From: Pseudobutyrivibrio ruminis
Lineage (GTDB): Bacteria; Bacillota; Clostridia; Lachnospirales; Lachnospiraceae
Assembly: GCF_015057245.1 (NCBI RefSeq)
Contig: NZ_SVET01000002.1
Span: 307,836-371,835 of the forward strand
Direction of reading: 5' to 3'
DNA: 64,000 bases
Numbering within the stretch: the first letter of the stretch is position 1; every line of letters starts with the position of its first letter. Made by a program: the position numbers and the translations under genes. A model generated the notes under the pieces. The model saw nothing but the letters and a program-made list of their open reading frames with translations, was not told the origin of the DNA and did no database searches. Positions 44,135-53,176 of this stretch are shown here, piece after piece.

Positions 44135-45505
44135 CTAGCGTCTTCGGTCGTTATTTAAAGAATAGAACTCTGCCTTATCATTGTACATCAGCTTGTCGGC
44201 AGTGTTAATCATCTCTTCCATATTTACTGCATTTTCTTGCCATGTTGCTCCTATGGCCATTGATACTTTTTTACATTTCTTACGAAGCTTTGCTACCAGC
44301 TCTTCGAAATAATCCTTCTCCACCTGAGGTACGATAGCAACAAACTCGTCCCCACCAATTCGATAGCTGTATTTCTTTTTAAAGACTGATTCTACAATGG
44401 CTCCTGCTTCCTTTATGTACTCATCACCTGCATCGTGGCCCTGCTCATCATTGATTGCCTTAAGGCCATTAATATCAGCAAAGCACACACCAACAGATAT
44501 CTTCATACCCTCTATCATGTTTAGAGTTGCCGTAAATGCATTCCTGTTTCTAAGGTTTGTCATGGCATCATGTGAACTCATATATTGCATTTCCTGACCA
44601 AGGATGTAGTTTCTAAGCTCCTCGGAAATGAATATTGAAACCGTTTCAAATACTTCTGCCACATTTATTTCCAGGTTCAAAGAGAAATTGTCGGCAACAA
44701 GATAGCCGATTGTCTCACCCTTGTCCTGTATAGCCGTGATAATGTAACGGGAAATTGTTCCCTGAAGCACATCCTCGTATACTTCTTTATTTTTCTTAAT
44801 GATTTCTTTCGTATCTTCAACAATTACAACTCTATTCTCCAGCAACTGCCTATCCCACATTGTGAAGAAATCGAATCGCTCAAAGTCTTTTCTGTTTGGC
44901 AAGCCTGTGCCGCTTTTTCTATCTGTCCACTCGTAGATATCTCCCAGGTCACCGCCCTTCGACTCTACAATATAGACTCTGTCTGCCTTTATTTTTGTTC
45001 CAAGAGCTTTAAGTGTAGCCTTGATACCTCTTTTAAAATCGCTTGTGGAAAGAACCTTGGCGCAATCCAAGATTAGATTATTAGAATTAGATACAATTTC
45101 CTGGTTTTCCTCCTTGCGCTTTTCAGCTGTAACATCATGAATGATGAAGGCGCAAAAGCCTTTTTTATAAACTGGAACTGCCCAGAATTCGAACCATTTA
45201 TTGAACTGTGTATTGAAAGTACGGTTGATGACAGATTGGCGCATGACTGCAGCCTGATAGCTGAGCCTTATCCAATCCTCATCCCTATTTGATACAGTTG
45301 TATAGTATGTTGCACCCATTAATTCCGCTGTTGGTTTTCCAACTAAAGATGCATATTTTTCGTTTACGAAAATGAACTGCATGTCATGTACAGTGCCAAA
45401 AGGATCTGTCATAACCCTGAAAACACAGCAGGCATCAGGCAAATCCTTTAGCATATACAAAACTTCACTAGCTGAGTAATCCTTAAATTCTTCAATCTTC
45501 TCCAT
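44135..45505 (-). CDS. PAS-GAF-GGDEF diguanylate cyclase
   Basis: A 456-residue soluble signalling protein. A PAS domain (about 12-130: MQFIFVNEKYASLVGKP) is followed by a GAF-like domain (about 140-300) and a GGDEF domain (about 305-456) with an intact RIGGDEFVAIVP active loop and the DINGLKAINDEQGHDAGDEY substrate region. It should make cyclic di-GMP from two GTP. The RxxD inhibitory site normally five residues before GGDEF is absent (KKYS), so product feedback is unlikely. No membrane segment is visible. Gene order places it between larC and the AraC regulator with 24- and 8-bp gaps. Confidence 0.92.
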   Translation of the reverse strand: MEKIEEFKDYSASEVLYMLKDLPDACCVFRVMTDPFGTVHDMQFIFVNEKYASLVGKPTAELMGATYYTTVSNRDEDWIRLSYQAAVMRQSVINRTFNTQFNKWFEFWAVPVYKKGFCAFIIHDVTAEKRKEENQEIVSNSNNLILDCAKVLSTSDFKRGIKATLKALGTKIKADRVYIVESKGGDLGDIYEWTDRKSGTGLPNRKDFERFDFFTMWDRQLLENRVVIVEDTKEIIKKNKEVYEDVLQGTISRYIITAIQDKGETIGYLVADNFSLNLEINVAEVFETVSIFISEELRNYILGQEMQYMSSHDAMTNLRNRNAFTATLNMIEGMKISVGVCFADINGLKAINDEQGHDAGDEYIKEAGAIVESVFKKKYSYRIGGDEFVAIVPQVEKDYFEELVAKLRKKCKKVSMAIGATWQENAVNMEEMINTADKLMYNDKAEFYSLNNDRRR

Positions 45506-45529
45506 GTAAGTAACCCCTTTTCTCCCCCA

Positions 45530-46354
45530 TTATTTGATAATCATTGCTCGTAAAAAACCTGCTAAACCGTAGTCTCGTTTACCGCTACCCATGCCAACTT
45601 TTTCAATTACGAATTCCTTTGGCAATGTATCGCTTGTTCTAAGTGCCGCAACTGTTGCAGCCCCTGTTGGAGTGACTAACTCTCCATTGATATCTAGAAT
45701 TTCTAATCCAATTTTGTATTCAGAAACAATATTGGTTACTGCTGGCACCGGCACTGGCAAAATGCCATGCTGACATCTGACTGTTCCCTGGCCTTCGTAT
45801 AGCTTTGGAACGATCACCTCTGTGATATCTAGATTGTCCATGCAAACGGCGATGGAAATGATATCGACGATAGAATCAATTGCTCCCACTTCGTGGAAAT
45901 GAACCTGCTCTACTGGAACACCGTGGGCCTTTGATTCTGCCTCTGCCAACACATTAAAAATTCTTTTGGCAATCTCTCTTGCTCTATCTGTAAGGGCTGC
46001 AGAATCGATAATCTGATTTATCTCCTTCATGCCCCTGTGTTCATGGTGATGCTGGTGCTCGTGATCGTGGTGTTCATGGTCGTGGTCATGATGATGTTCC
46101 TCATGGAGATGTCCATAAAGATAATCCATATCGTGATCGTGTCCATCATGCTCATCATCCAGGATTACATCAAAATCCATGCAATCCAAGCCTGCACGCT
46201 TCACTCTGCTGTAAGCAATCTTGAAGCCCTCGGCCTTTATTGTGCTTAGGACCTCGGATAAGTATTGCTTATCGGCCCCCAAGTCTAAAAGCGCACCTAC
46301 AGTCATATCGCCACTGATGCCTGAGTTACATTCCAAATATAATGTACGCCCCAT
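45530..46354 (-). CDS. larC: LarC1-type nickel insertion protein (LarC N-terminal part only)
   Basis: The ATG at 46354 follows AAGGAG by 5 nt and gives 274 residues. LarC installs nickel into the pincer cofactor of lactate racemase and related enzymes. Family signs are LYLECNSGISGDMTVGALLDLG at the start, a His/Asp-rich metal-holding loop (about 80-110, with runs such as HHHDHDHEHHDH), VEQVHFHEVGAIDSIVDI, and the C1-domain end GMGSGKRDYGLAGFLRAM. Full LarC is about 400-420 aa, with the C2 part sometimes joined by frameshift; here the stop at 45530 is 24 bp before the next gene, so there is no C2 region. LarA, LarB and LarE are not in the window. Confidence 0.85.
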   Translation of the reverse strand: MGRTLYLECNSGISGDMTVGALLDLGADKQYLSEVLSTIKAEGFKIAYSRVKRAGLDCMDFDVILDDEHDGHDHDMDYLYGHLHEEHHHDHDHEHHDHEHQHHHEHRGMKEINQIIDSAALTDRAREIAKRIFNVLAEAESKAHGVPVEQVHFHEVGAIDSIVDIISIAVCMDNLDITEVIVPKLYEGQGTVRCQHGILPVPVPAVTNIVSEYKIGLEILDINGELVTPTGAATVAALRTSDTLPKEFVIEKVGMGSGKRDYGLAGFLRAMIIK

Positions 46355-46396
46355 TTTGTCTCCTTTATTATCTTGATTATATCGCATTTACGATTT

Positions 46397-47308
46397 TTAG
46401 TCTCCCTCAATTGTCGCTAAAATTAGAATACCTGCGATAACAAGGAACAAGAATAGATACTGCTTTCTTGTAAGCTTTTCCTTAAGGAAGATTCTTGAAA
46501 GTGTAAGTGATACTACGCATACTGCTGAAATGATTGGCGCAGCGATTGCACCGTTTCCACTCATGGCATATACGTATGTAAACTGACCTGCTGTCTCACA
46601 AACACCTGCAAGCACTTTGTCTCTCTGCTTTGGGAGCTCGAACTTTACTCCGCGGCTCCACATGAAAAGTAAAAGAATGATTGCACCAATAAAGAATGTA
46701 AGCTCATAAGATGTGTTTGCCACCTCTTCGATTGTTGCCTCGTTTACGTTTACAAGTGGGCTTGTTTCCATTTCCAAATAATAGATATCAAGGAATGTTC
46801 CAAGTGCATCAAGTGTTGCATAACAGAATGGCATCGCAAATGCGATAATTGCCATCTTCTTTCCAAGCTTTTTCTTTCTGTCTGTGTCGCCATTGTTTTC
46901 AAGGAAGCCAAGTCCAAGGATACCGATAACGATGATGACGATAGCGATGATTGAGCCTGTTGCAATTGTCTCACCAAGGATGATTACGCACATAAGTGAT
47001 ACGATGGCACCTGATGTGTTCTCGATTGGATCTGAGATTGATTCCTCAATGAATCGCATTCCAAAGAACGAAAATGCCATTGAAAGAATGTAACAAAGGG
47101 ATACTGGCAGATAGCGGACAAGATTGATTGGATCATATCCGATGTCCTGAGTAAGCAATGTAAAGATTGCATGCATACCCATGATTACACCAACGGAAAC
47201 GCATATCTTGAGATGAGAGAACTTCTCATCTGGGTTAGCTCCCTTCTTATAGAATAGCTCCGCAAGACCCCAGATAAAGGTTGTTGCGAGGGTAAAAAAT
47301 AACCACAT
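46397..47308 (-). CDS. EamA/DMT family transporter
   Basis: A 303-residue integral membrane protein with about ten helices in two EamA-type halves (for example EESISDPIENTSGAIVSLMCVIILGE and ISAVCVVSLTLSRIFLKEKLTRKQYLFL). The family exports or imports small metabolites; the substrate is unknown. It is the first gene of the larC operon (42-bp gap), preceded by a clear promoter. Ribosome site GAGGAAAAATT. Confidence 0.85.
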   Translation of the reverse strand: MWLFFTLATTFIWGLAELFYKKGANPDEKFSHLKICVSVGVIMGMHAIFTLLTQDIGYDPINLVRYLPVSLCYILSMAFSFFGMRFIEESISDPIENTSGAIVSLMCVIILGETIATGSIIAIVIIVIGILGLGFLENNGDTDRKKKLGKKMAIIAFAMPFCYATLDALGTFLDIYYLEMETSPLVNVNEATIEEVANTSYELTFFIGAIILLLFMWSRGVKFELPKQRDKVLAGVCETAGQFTYVYAMSGNGAIAAPIISAVCVVSLTLSRIFLKEKLTRKQYLFLFLVIAGILILATIEGD

Positions 47309-47344
47309 AATTTTTCCTCATTTCTTTATTTAATTTACGGGTTT

Positions 47345-47374
47345 ATTATATATTTTTTAATAAGTAGCACGCAA
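47345..47374 (-). promoter_or_regulatory. Promoter of the EamA-larC-GGDEF-AraC operon
   Basis: Minus strand TTGCGT (47374-47369), 18-nt spacer, TATAAT (47350-47345), with an AT-rich spacer. Start of the EamA gene is 36 bp further. Confidence 0.65.
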
Positions 47375-47414
47375 TCATTTTTGCAAATTTCACTGAGTTT
47401 TCACGGTTTATACT

Positions 47415-47449
47415 AAAAACCCCTGACTGAAATCATTCAATCAGGGGTT
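47415..47449 (-). terminator. Terminator after the 58-aa gene
   Basis: Minus-strand arms AACCCCTGA/TCAGGGGTT followed by TTTT, directly downstream of the stop at 47455. Confidence 0.8.
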
Positions 47450-47454
47450 AAACA

Positions 47455-47631
47455 CTATTTATTATTTTCATCTACTTCGATATTGATGCTCAAATCAATA
47501 TCGCTTTTTTCAAGCTTGCCTCTATTTATTTTGCGCTGAGCCTCGTGAAGCATTTCTTTAAGCTTTTCCAAATCCTCGTACGCATCGTCCGAACTATAAG
47601 GCTTGCTCTCGTCTTCCCAATTGTAATCCAT
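47455..47631 (-). CDS. Small acidic protein of unknown function
   Basis: A 58-residue, highly charged protein (MDYNWEDESKPYSSDD, then an EDLEKLKEMLHEAQRKI helix, then DIDLSINIEVDEN). The ATG at 47631 follows AAGGTGGG by 7 nt; a GTG four codons earlier is in frame. The ribosome site can pair with an upstream CCCAC, which could reduce initiation. It may be co-transcribed with the 137-aa gene. No family recognised. Confidence 0.55.
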   Translation of the reverse strand: MDYNWEDESKPYSSDDAYEDLEKLKEMLHEAQRKINRGKLEKSDIDLSINIEVDENNK

Positions 47632-47697
47632 ACTGCATCCCACCTTTACTGTGGGGTCAGTATAGCAAATTAGTTTGTTTAAATGATGAAATTTATA

Positions 47698-48111
47698 TTA
47701 CATATTCTTGTCAACTAAACCATCAACAAATGGAATAGCAATTGTGCCCTGGTTAAGAGCCTTGAAGATAAGACCAATGAAGATAATATCTTCACAGATA
47801 CCAAGAACACGGCATACAAGGTTGAAGATATCTGAAACAAAGTTTCCGTAGATATCTGCACCAAATACATTGATGAGAGATACAACCCAATCAGCAGCAT
47901 CTGGAATGATTCCAACTAATGCAATAAGGAAATCAAAGAATACCATTGTTGCAGCTGCCTTAACTACAGCCTTCTTTAACCATGTGTTTTCTTCCATAAG
48001 AAGAACATATCCTACTACAAGAGCTGTTGCTACATATCCGCCAAAACCAACTGCTGCAATTGCAAATGCTCCAAATAAACCTACTGGTATACCTAATTTT
48101 GTCTTTTCCAT
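47698..48111 (-). CDS. Small integral membrane protein of unknown function
   Basis: A 137-residue protein with three or four hydrophobic stretches (GLFGAFAIAAVGFGGYVATALVV cited by position about 10-38, then about 48-70 and 108-128) and no charged motif that points to a function. It follows the zinc-ribbon gene by 4 bp, so the two probably form an operon and may act together. No family recognised. Confidence 0.6.
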   Translation of the reverse strand: MEKTKLGIPVGLFGAFAIAAVGFGGYVATALVVGYVLLMEENTWLKKAVVKAAATMVFFDFLIALVGIIPDAADWVVSLINVFGADIYGNFVSDIFNLVCRVLGICEDIIFIGLIFKALNQGTIAIPFVDGLVDKNM

Positions 48112-48115
48112 AACT

Positions 48116-48667
48116 TTAATTCTCCTCTACTTTTGTTCCACAATTTGTGCAGAATAATGCACCATCTTCAAGTGTTGCGCCGCATGATGGGCACTTCTTT
48201 TCTACTGGAGCTTCTACTGCTGGAGCCTCCTCTACAGGTGTTTCAACAGGAGCTGCCTCTGATGCTGATACTACCTCTGCTTCTGCTGGTGGTACATCGA
48301 TAGGTGCATCCTGCTTTGGTACTGGTGTACCGCATGAGCTACAGAAAGCTGAATCCTTAGGAACCTCAGCTCCGCAGTTAGGGCACTTTACAACGCCCTT
48401 TATGTTTGTAATCTGCTGTCTGTAGTCTTGAATCTTTCCAAGTGATTCATTGATTGCTGCAAAATGATCCTTGAAGCAATCTTCAAAGTCTTCAAGATGC
48501 ATTTCAAAATAGAGCTTACCAATCTGCTGATATGCATTGTTGATTCTGCGCTCCTCATCTGAAATATTTGAGTTTAGCTTTGCTACATCTGCAAAATCTT
48601 TTGTCTTAGCAATAGCTCCTTGACTAGCATCGGAAATCTTTTTTCCAAAATCATCAAAAAAACCCAT
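48116..48667 (-). CDS. Double zinc-ribbon protein
   Basis: A 183-residue soluble protein. The N-terminal 90 residues are helical and coiled-coil-like (KISDASQGAIAKTKDF, SDEERRINNAYQQIGKLYFE). Two zinc ribbons follow: CPNCGAEVPKDSAFCSSCG (about 97-115) and CPSCGATLEDGALFCTNCG (about 160-178), joined by a Pro/Glu/Ala-rich linker. Such proteins occur widely in clostridia, usually next to small membrane proteins as here; no defined activity. Ribosome site AAGGAGGAAAA. Confidence 0.8.
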   Translation of the reverse strand: MGFFDDFGKKISDASQGAIAKTKDFADVAKLNSNISDEERRINNAYQQIGKLYFEMHLEDFEDCFKDHFAAINESLGKIQDYRQQITNIKGVVKCPNCGAEVPKDSAFCSSCGTPVPKQDAPIDVPPAEAEVVSASEAAPVETPVEEAPAVEAPVEKKCPSCGATLEDGALFCTNCGTKVEEN

Positions 48668-48772
48668 TTTTTCCTCCTTAACAAATATTCTTCCTTTTTG
48701 TTATTATGTCGCTAAAATTCGCTCCTTTAAATATAGCTCATTTGCTTTTTTTAGTAAATAAATTTGAGCTAT

Positions 48773-51238
48773 TTATTTGCTCTTAAATTTAGTTTTTAAT
48801 GAGTCAAGCATATCTACCAACGGATTGTCCCCATCGAAGGAATATACATAGCCGTGAAGGGATTTTGCCTTCTGCATAAGAGTCTTTGAATGGTTCCAAA
48901 TCAGGATAGCTGAGGGGCCTTTTCCATTCTTTGCTTCCTGAATAAGATTAGCTGCTGCACTGTTTCCATCGAAGGCTACTACCACTGATGGGCGGCGCTC
49001 GAAAATCTCATAGTTAAAACTTTTGTATATACCCATGCCTTCAGACTCAATCGATACTCGCACCTTCACATTGGCGTCTTTGATTTTTTCTGCCTCTTTT
49101 TTTGTGATGAGTGATGGCACAAATGAGTAGATTCTGAAGCCCTTATCATTGTGGTCTAAAAGATATTTTTCATAACCAGAAAGCTTATGACCTATAACAA
49201 AACAAACCTCATCTGGGCTCATGTATTCGAGCATGTCGTCCATTTGCTTTATAGCGTTGGCGCTGATTTTGGTTGTTCTATTTTCAGTGTTAAAGCTTCC
49301 TCCCAAGAGAACCACAGGTGTTCTGTCCCATGTGATTTCCTCAATCTGATCCTTCAGCTCTGTATTGGCATCAAGCTTTGGTGCAGATTTGGCCTTTGCC
49401 TTTGAAATGGTAACGGCCTGCATCTTTTCAAGGAGAACCTCCTCCATGTCACGGTCGCCTAAAAGCTTGGCGAAGGCTGCCTTCTTTACGGAGTATGCCT
49501 TCTGGCTCTCTTCGATTATCTTGCTCTCGGAATCGTGCATTTGCTTAAGCTCTTCGTCTGTAAGACCAAGCATTTTCTCTAAAGAAAGCTGCTCGTCGAT
49601 AGAATTGGTGCCATATAGGGCAGCACCATCTGTACCCTGTACACAGGAAATTCCCTTTTCAAGGTACTGCTTAAGTGGATGATTCTGAAGTGAGTTCAGG
49701 TTATTCAAACGCACGTTACTGGTGATTTGGAACTCAAGAACCACATTGTTTTCCTTTAGCTCTTTTAATGTCTCCTTGCCCTTCTTTGATGCAAGGCTGT
49801 ATGTATAAAGTCCATGGCCTAATCGCATTCTTGGCATCTGCTGGCCTGGCTCTAATGATTCTTTTACGCAAGCAATTGAATGGGCGATGTTATCCTTTTG
49901 ACTATCATTTTCTCCTGCATGAACACGGATGACAAAGCTTGGATCGGCCTTTGCAATCTTTACGATTTCTTTGAAGGCAGGCTTGAGAGTAATGATATCG
50001 TTTATCTCCTCGCCTACGAAATCGCAGCCTGCCACATATGGATCAAGGGCTGTTGCTTTAAGCACCTCTAAGTTCTGCTCCAGGTAATTGGCTGGAGTGA
50101 CAGCATCCTTAACGATTGTAAGAGGGATACGACGCATAGCTGCAAGGAAGCGAATCATAACACCTGTCTCCTGGTAAATGCTTGGCATCACGGCATGAAC
50201 CTGTCTAAGCATTTCGATTGATTCGTACTTTTTAACAAGGGTTGTGTCACTGATTTCTGCATAACAAACGCCCTGCTTTTTGTAGCTTCTAGCAATCCAA
50301 AGAAGCTTATCCTGGAAGATTGTGTTGTGGCAATAATCAGGATTTTCCCTATCACGAAGCATCTGCTTAAGGGCGTTTTTAACATCCTCATCTGGAATCA
50401 TATCCACCTTTGCAAAAGGTATCTGCTCCTCGCTTTCTTTTCCCTTACAGAATACGTAGCGATACAGGTAAACCTTTTCCAGGTTTGTAAATACGGCCTG
50501 TCCATCCTTGATAACAGCCAGAGAATTTCTAATCTTTACGATATTCATCTCTGCATTGTCCAGGTTGTTTAGGATTAGGTCTGCAAAATTTATAAATGTA
50601 TTATCATTGATTCTGCGGTCCAGATACTTGCCCTGTAAATCCGATGATACGAACTGTCGAGCAACCTTTTCACGCTGAGCATTTACCTTTTCCCACTGGG
50701 CATCAGTAAGCTCCAGCTCCAGCTTTTTTACATAATAAAGTGGATAGCGAATCTGATGAGCAATTCCCAACGCAATAAGGATATCGCCTGTTAAATTGCC
50801 GTTCATGTGGGTGTGCAAATCTGCTCTGAATTTTAAATCCTTGCGGATGAATGTTTTGAATATGGTCTTTCCAGCAGGAAGCTTGAAATCCTTTGTCTGG
50901 CTCATGAGAGTCTTTGCAATGGCAGGGATTGTAGCTTTTCTTTCTACAGTGCCATCTGGATAAATGCTGGCAATCTCTGTGTCTGCCAGCTTGAATATAT
51001 AGCTTTCCTGATTATTTCCATCTATAAAACATGGAATCTCATCTGTGATGATAAGCATTCCATTGTCATCCTGTGAAAGTGGGAGGTTACAGGTCTTTGA
51101 AAGATTACGAATAAGGTTGCCTGTACTGTGATTTGGCGTGGTCAGGACATAGTACATCCTGTCTAGATCCTTGTAGAGATTTACAATAATATCCTTCTCA
51201 TTATCGAGAAAAAAACAAGTTAAATATGTCATAGCCAC
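48773..51238 (-). CDS. Adenosine-deaminase-like protein with C-terminal SLOG/LOG-like domain
   Basis: An 821-residue soluble protein. Residues 1-130 are an unassigned domain. The adenosine deaminase fold follows with all metal and catalytic residues in place: DLHTHMNG (His142, His144), GCDFVGEE (about 404-411), VHAGEN (His440, Glu443), LGHG (His475) and GTDG (Asp537). An insertion of well over 100 residues lies between the first motif and the rest, so it is far longer than ordinary Ada (about 340 aa). The C-terminal 180 residues begin PVVLLGGSFNT and contain CFVIGHKLSGYE, RIYSFVPSL and a PSVVVAFDGNSAA segment, a Rossmann-like pattern similar to SLOG/LOG nucleotide-binding domains (tentative). 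Substrate could be a free or modified adenine nucleoside. Divergent from the DUF4015 gene. Confidence 0.75.
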   Translation of the reverse strand: MAMTYLTCFFLDNEKDIIVNLYKDLDRMYYVLTTPNHSTGNLIRNLSKTCNLPLSQDDNGMLIITDEIPCFIDGNNQESYIFKLADTEIASIYPDGTVERKATIPAIAKTLMSQTKDFKLPAGKTIFKTFIRKDLKFRADLHTHMNGNLTGDILIALGIAHQIRYPLYYVKKLELELTDAQWEKVNAQREKVARQFVSSDLQGKYLDRRINDNTFINFADLILNNLDNAEMNIVKIRNSLAVIKDGQAVFTNLEKVYLYRYVFCKGKESEEQIPFAKVDMIPDEDVKNALKQMLRDRENPDYCHNTIFQDKLLWIARSYKKQGVCYAEISDTTLVKKYESIEMLRQVHAVMPSIYQETGVMIRFLAAMRRIPLTIVKDAVTPANYLEQNLEVLKATALDPYVAGCDFVGEEINDIITLKPAFKEIVKIAKADPSFVIRVHAGENDSQKDNIAHSIACVKESLEPGQQMPRMRLGHGLYTYSLASKKGKETLKELKENNVVLEFQITSNVRLNNLNSLQNHPLKQYLEKGISCVQGTDGAALYGTNSIDEQLSLEKMLGLTDEELKQMHDSESKIIEESQKAYSVKKAAFAKLLGDRDMEEVLLEKMQAVTISKAKAKSAPKLDANTELKDQIEEITWDRTPVVLLGGSFNTENRTTKISANAIKQMDDMLEYMSPDEVCFVIGHKLSGYEKYLLDHNDKGFRIYSFVPSLITKKEAEKIKDANVKVRVSIESEGMGIYKSFNYEIFERRPSVVVAFDGNSAAANLIQEAKNGKGPSAILIWNHSKTLMQKAKSLHGYVYSFDGDNPLVDMLDSLKTKFKSK

Positions 51239-51396
51239 TCCTATTATCCTAAGATTTTTACTATATTTTGTATCATAGAATCATTCTCATTACAACAAAT
51301 CTCTTGTTCTAATTCTAACACTATTTTGTCAGAGCGTTTTAAAATTATTTAAATATGTTGTATTATTATACCTAACATACTTTTGGGGAGATTTTT

Positions 51397-52554
51397 ATGA
51401 AATATATTAAACGATATTTACCTTTAGTTATTGCATTTGGAATTTCCGCGGCCATTCTTGTCGCCGTGCTGATTATAAGTTCAGTTAGTAAAGCCACCGT
51501 TATCAAGGAACATAGTGATGATAATGGATCCGCTCCTATTATTTCACCTAATGAACATTCCTTCTCACATCCTAAGGTCCATGGCATCTATGTGACTGCG
51601 CCAACCGCCGGCACTGAAAAAATGGATGAATTAATAGATCTTATCAACTCCACTGATTTGAATTCTGTTGTACTTGATATTAAGGAAGATTCCGGAAACA
51701 TCTCCTTTTATCTAGATAATCCAGAGACTGACAAAACCGGGGCTTGTATCCCATATATAAAAGACATTAAAGGGCTACTGCAAACTCTTCATGATAACGA
51801 TATTTACGTTATCGGCCGAATCTCTTGCTTTAAGGACCCAGTTTTAGCTGCGGCGCATCCTGAGCTGGCGTTGTTGGATTCAACTGGTGAGCCAGTGGTT
51901 GATTCAATGGGAAATGCATGGGTTAATCCATGCAAGCAGGAAGTATGGGATTATGTGACGAACATTGCTGTAGATTGCGCTCTCCTCGGTTTTGATGAGA
52001 TTCAACTTGACTATGTTCGTTTTCCAGTAGGCCAGAACTCAGAAGATGCTGTTTATGGCGCTGCCTCTGATGATGAAAGCAGACAAGAATACATCAACAG
52101 CTTCCTTTCACAAATCACTTCTGCTGTTCATGAAAAAGCTTTTACTCCTGTCAGCACCAATGTCTTCGGAACAATCATTACAAGTGATGTGGATGCAAAG
52201 CACATCGGCCAAAGCTACACTGACTTCGCCTCAACTGTTGATTGCATCAGCCCAATGATTTATCCATCCCATTATGCTGCCGGGGAATTCGGACTTGATG
52301 TTCCAGATGCCAATCCTTACGACACCATCTTTGCTGCTTTGTCTGGCTCCGCTGATGTCCTATCTTCTATTCCAGATGAAGATAAGGCTGTGGTTCGCCC
52401 ATGGCTTCAGGCTTTCACCGCAGATAATGTGGAAGGTCACATAGAATATGACAAAGCCGACATCGACAGCGAGATTCAGGCTGTCTACGATGCCGGCTAT
52501 GATGAATGGATTTTATGGAATTCAAAAAGTGATTACTCTGTTTTATCGGAGTAA
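51397..52554 (+). CDS. DUF4015 family putative glycoside hydrolase
   Basis: A 385-residue protein with an N-terminal membrane anchor (about 10-32) and an extracellular TIM-barrel-like domain. Family motifs include KVHGIYVTAPTAG, NSVVLDIKEDSGNI, DIYVIGRISCFKDP, GFDEIQLDYVRFP with the likely catalytic Asp, and CISPMIYPSHYA. It probably acts on a cell-wall or capsule polysaccharide, but activity is not established for the family as I know it. Ribosome site GGGGAG 6 nt before ATG. The terminator stem begins inside the last codons. Confidence 0.85.
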   Translation: MKYIKRYLPLVIAFGISAAILVAVLIISSVSKATVIKEHSDDNGSAPIISPNEHSFSHPKVHGIYVTAPTAGTEKMDELIDLINSTDLNSVVLDIKEDSGNISFYLDNPETDKTGACIPYIKDIKGLLQTLHDNDIYVIGRISCFKDPVLAAAHPELALLDSTGEPVVDSMGNAWVNPCKQEVWDYVTNIAVDCALLGFDEIQLDYVRFPVGQNSEDAVYGAASDDESRQEYINSFLSQITSAVHEKAFTPVSTNVFGTIITSDVDAKHIGQSYTDFASTVDCISPMIYPSHYAAGEFGLDVPDANPYDTIFAALSGSADVLSSIPDEDKAVVRPWLQAFTADNVEGHIEYDKADIDSEIQAVYDAGYDEWILWNSKSDYSVLSE

Positions 52555-52565
52555 TCACTTTTTTA
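52524..52565. terminator. Bidirectional terminator between DUF4015 and NUDIX genes
   Basis: AAAAGTGATTACTC pairs with GAGTAATCACTTTT around a 10-nt loop and has A- and T-runs on both sides. It overlaps the 3' end of the plus-strand gene. Confidence 0.88.
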
Positions 52566-53162
52566 TTACTTATTACTTTCTTTATCTGCAAGAAGAAGGG
52601 CCAATATATGAGACGCCTGTGGGAATTCCCCTGAGGCAATCATCTCATCAATCTGTGCTCTATTGTAAAGATGTACGTTTAAAACTTCTGTCTCATCAAG
52701 GTTCTGTCCGCTCACCTTTCTGCAATTTTTTGCAACATAGATATAGGCGTAATTATCCGCCATAGTGGCATTTGATGGAACAGTAAGAAGAAACTTCCAG
52801 TCGTCGCTTTCGTATCCTGTCTCTTCCATCAACTCGCGCTTTGCTGCCACAAGAGCGTCCTCTGTGCTACCTGCATCTTGGCGGTTTCCGTATTCTTTGC
52901 CATCTGTGCGCTCAATTCCACCTGCGCAAAACTCTGTGGTCACTCGCTTGATTCCGTGACGGTACTGTCTAACACAGATATAATTGCCTTCTTCATCAGT
53001 AGCTACAATTACCACATAATCGCGGCGGCTGTAGCTGTAGTATGGCTCAAATTCTCTTCCGTCTGGAAATCTGTATCTGCTTTTTCTGAAGTCAATCCAT
53101 TCGTCATTTACTATATGCTCGCAGGATACCTCTTCCCACTGAAGTTTTTCGGTTTCGTTCAT
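52566..53162 (-). CDS. NUDIX hydrolase, ADP-ribose pyrophosphatase-like
   Basis: A 198-residue enzyme that should hydrolyse a nucleoside-diphosphate derivative such as ADP-ribose. The Nudix box is present as E-x7-REL-x-EE-x-GY in GSTEDALVAAKRELMEETGY; the first glycine of the consensus is replaced by Gln. The upstream pattern YICVRQYRHG and FCAGGIE is typical of ADP-ribose pyrophosphatases. It is 14 bp after the lipoprotein gene and probably co-transcribed with it. Confidence 0.88.
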   Translation of the reverse strand: MNETEKLQWEEVSCEHIVNDEWIDFRKSRYRFPDGREFEPYYSYSRRDYVVIVATDEEGNYICVRQYRHGIKRVTTEFCAGGIERTDGKEYGNRQDAGSTEDALVAAKRELMEETGYESDDWKFLLTVPSNATMADNYAYIYVAKNCRKVSGQNLDETEVLNVHLYNRAQIDEMIASGEFPQASHILALLLADKESNK

Positions 53163-53176
53163 TTATCTATCCTTTT

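Noticed and set aside
48733..48770. TAGCTCA/TGAGCTA inverted repeat after the deaminase-like gene as a terminator
   Set aside because: Only 7 pairs with a very long loop and no T-run in the right place.
48773..51238. RADAR defence system
   Set aside because: The protein resembles the deaminase in length and fold, but there is no RdrA-like ATPase gene next to it, and the C-terminal domain differs.
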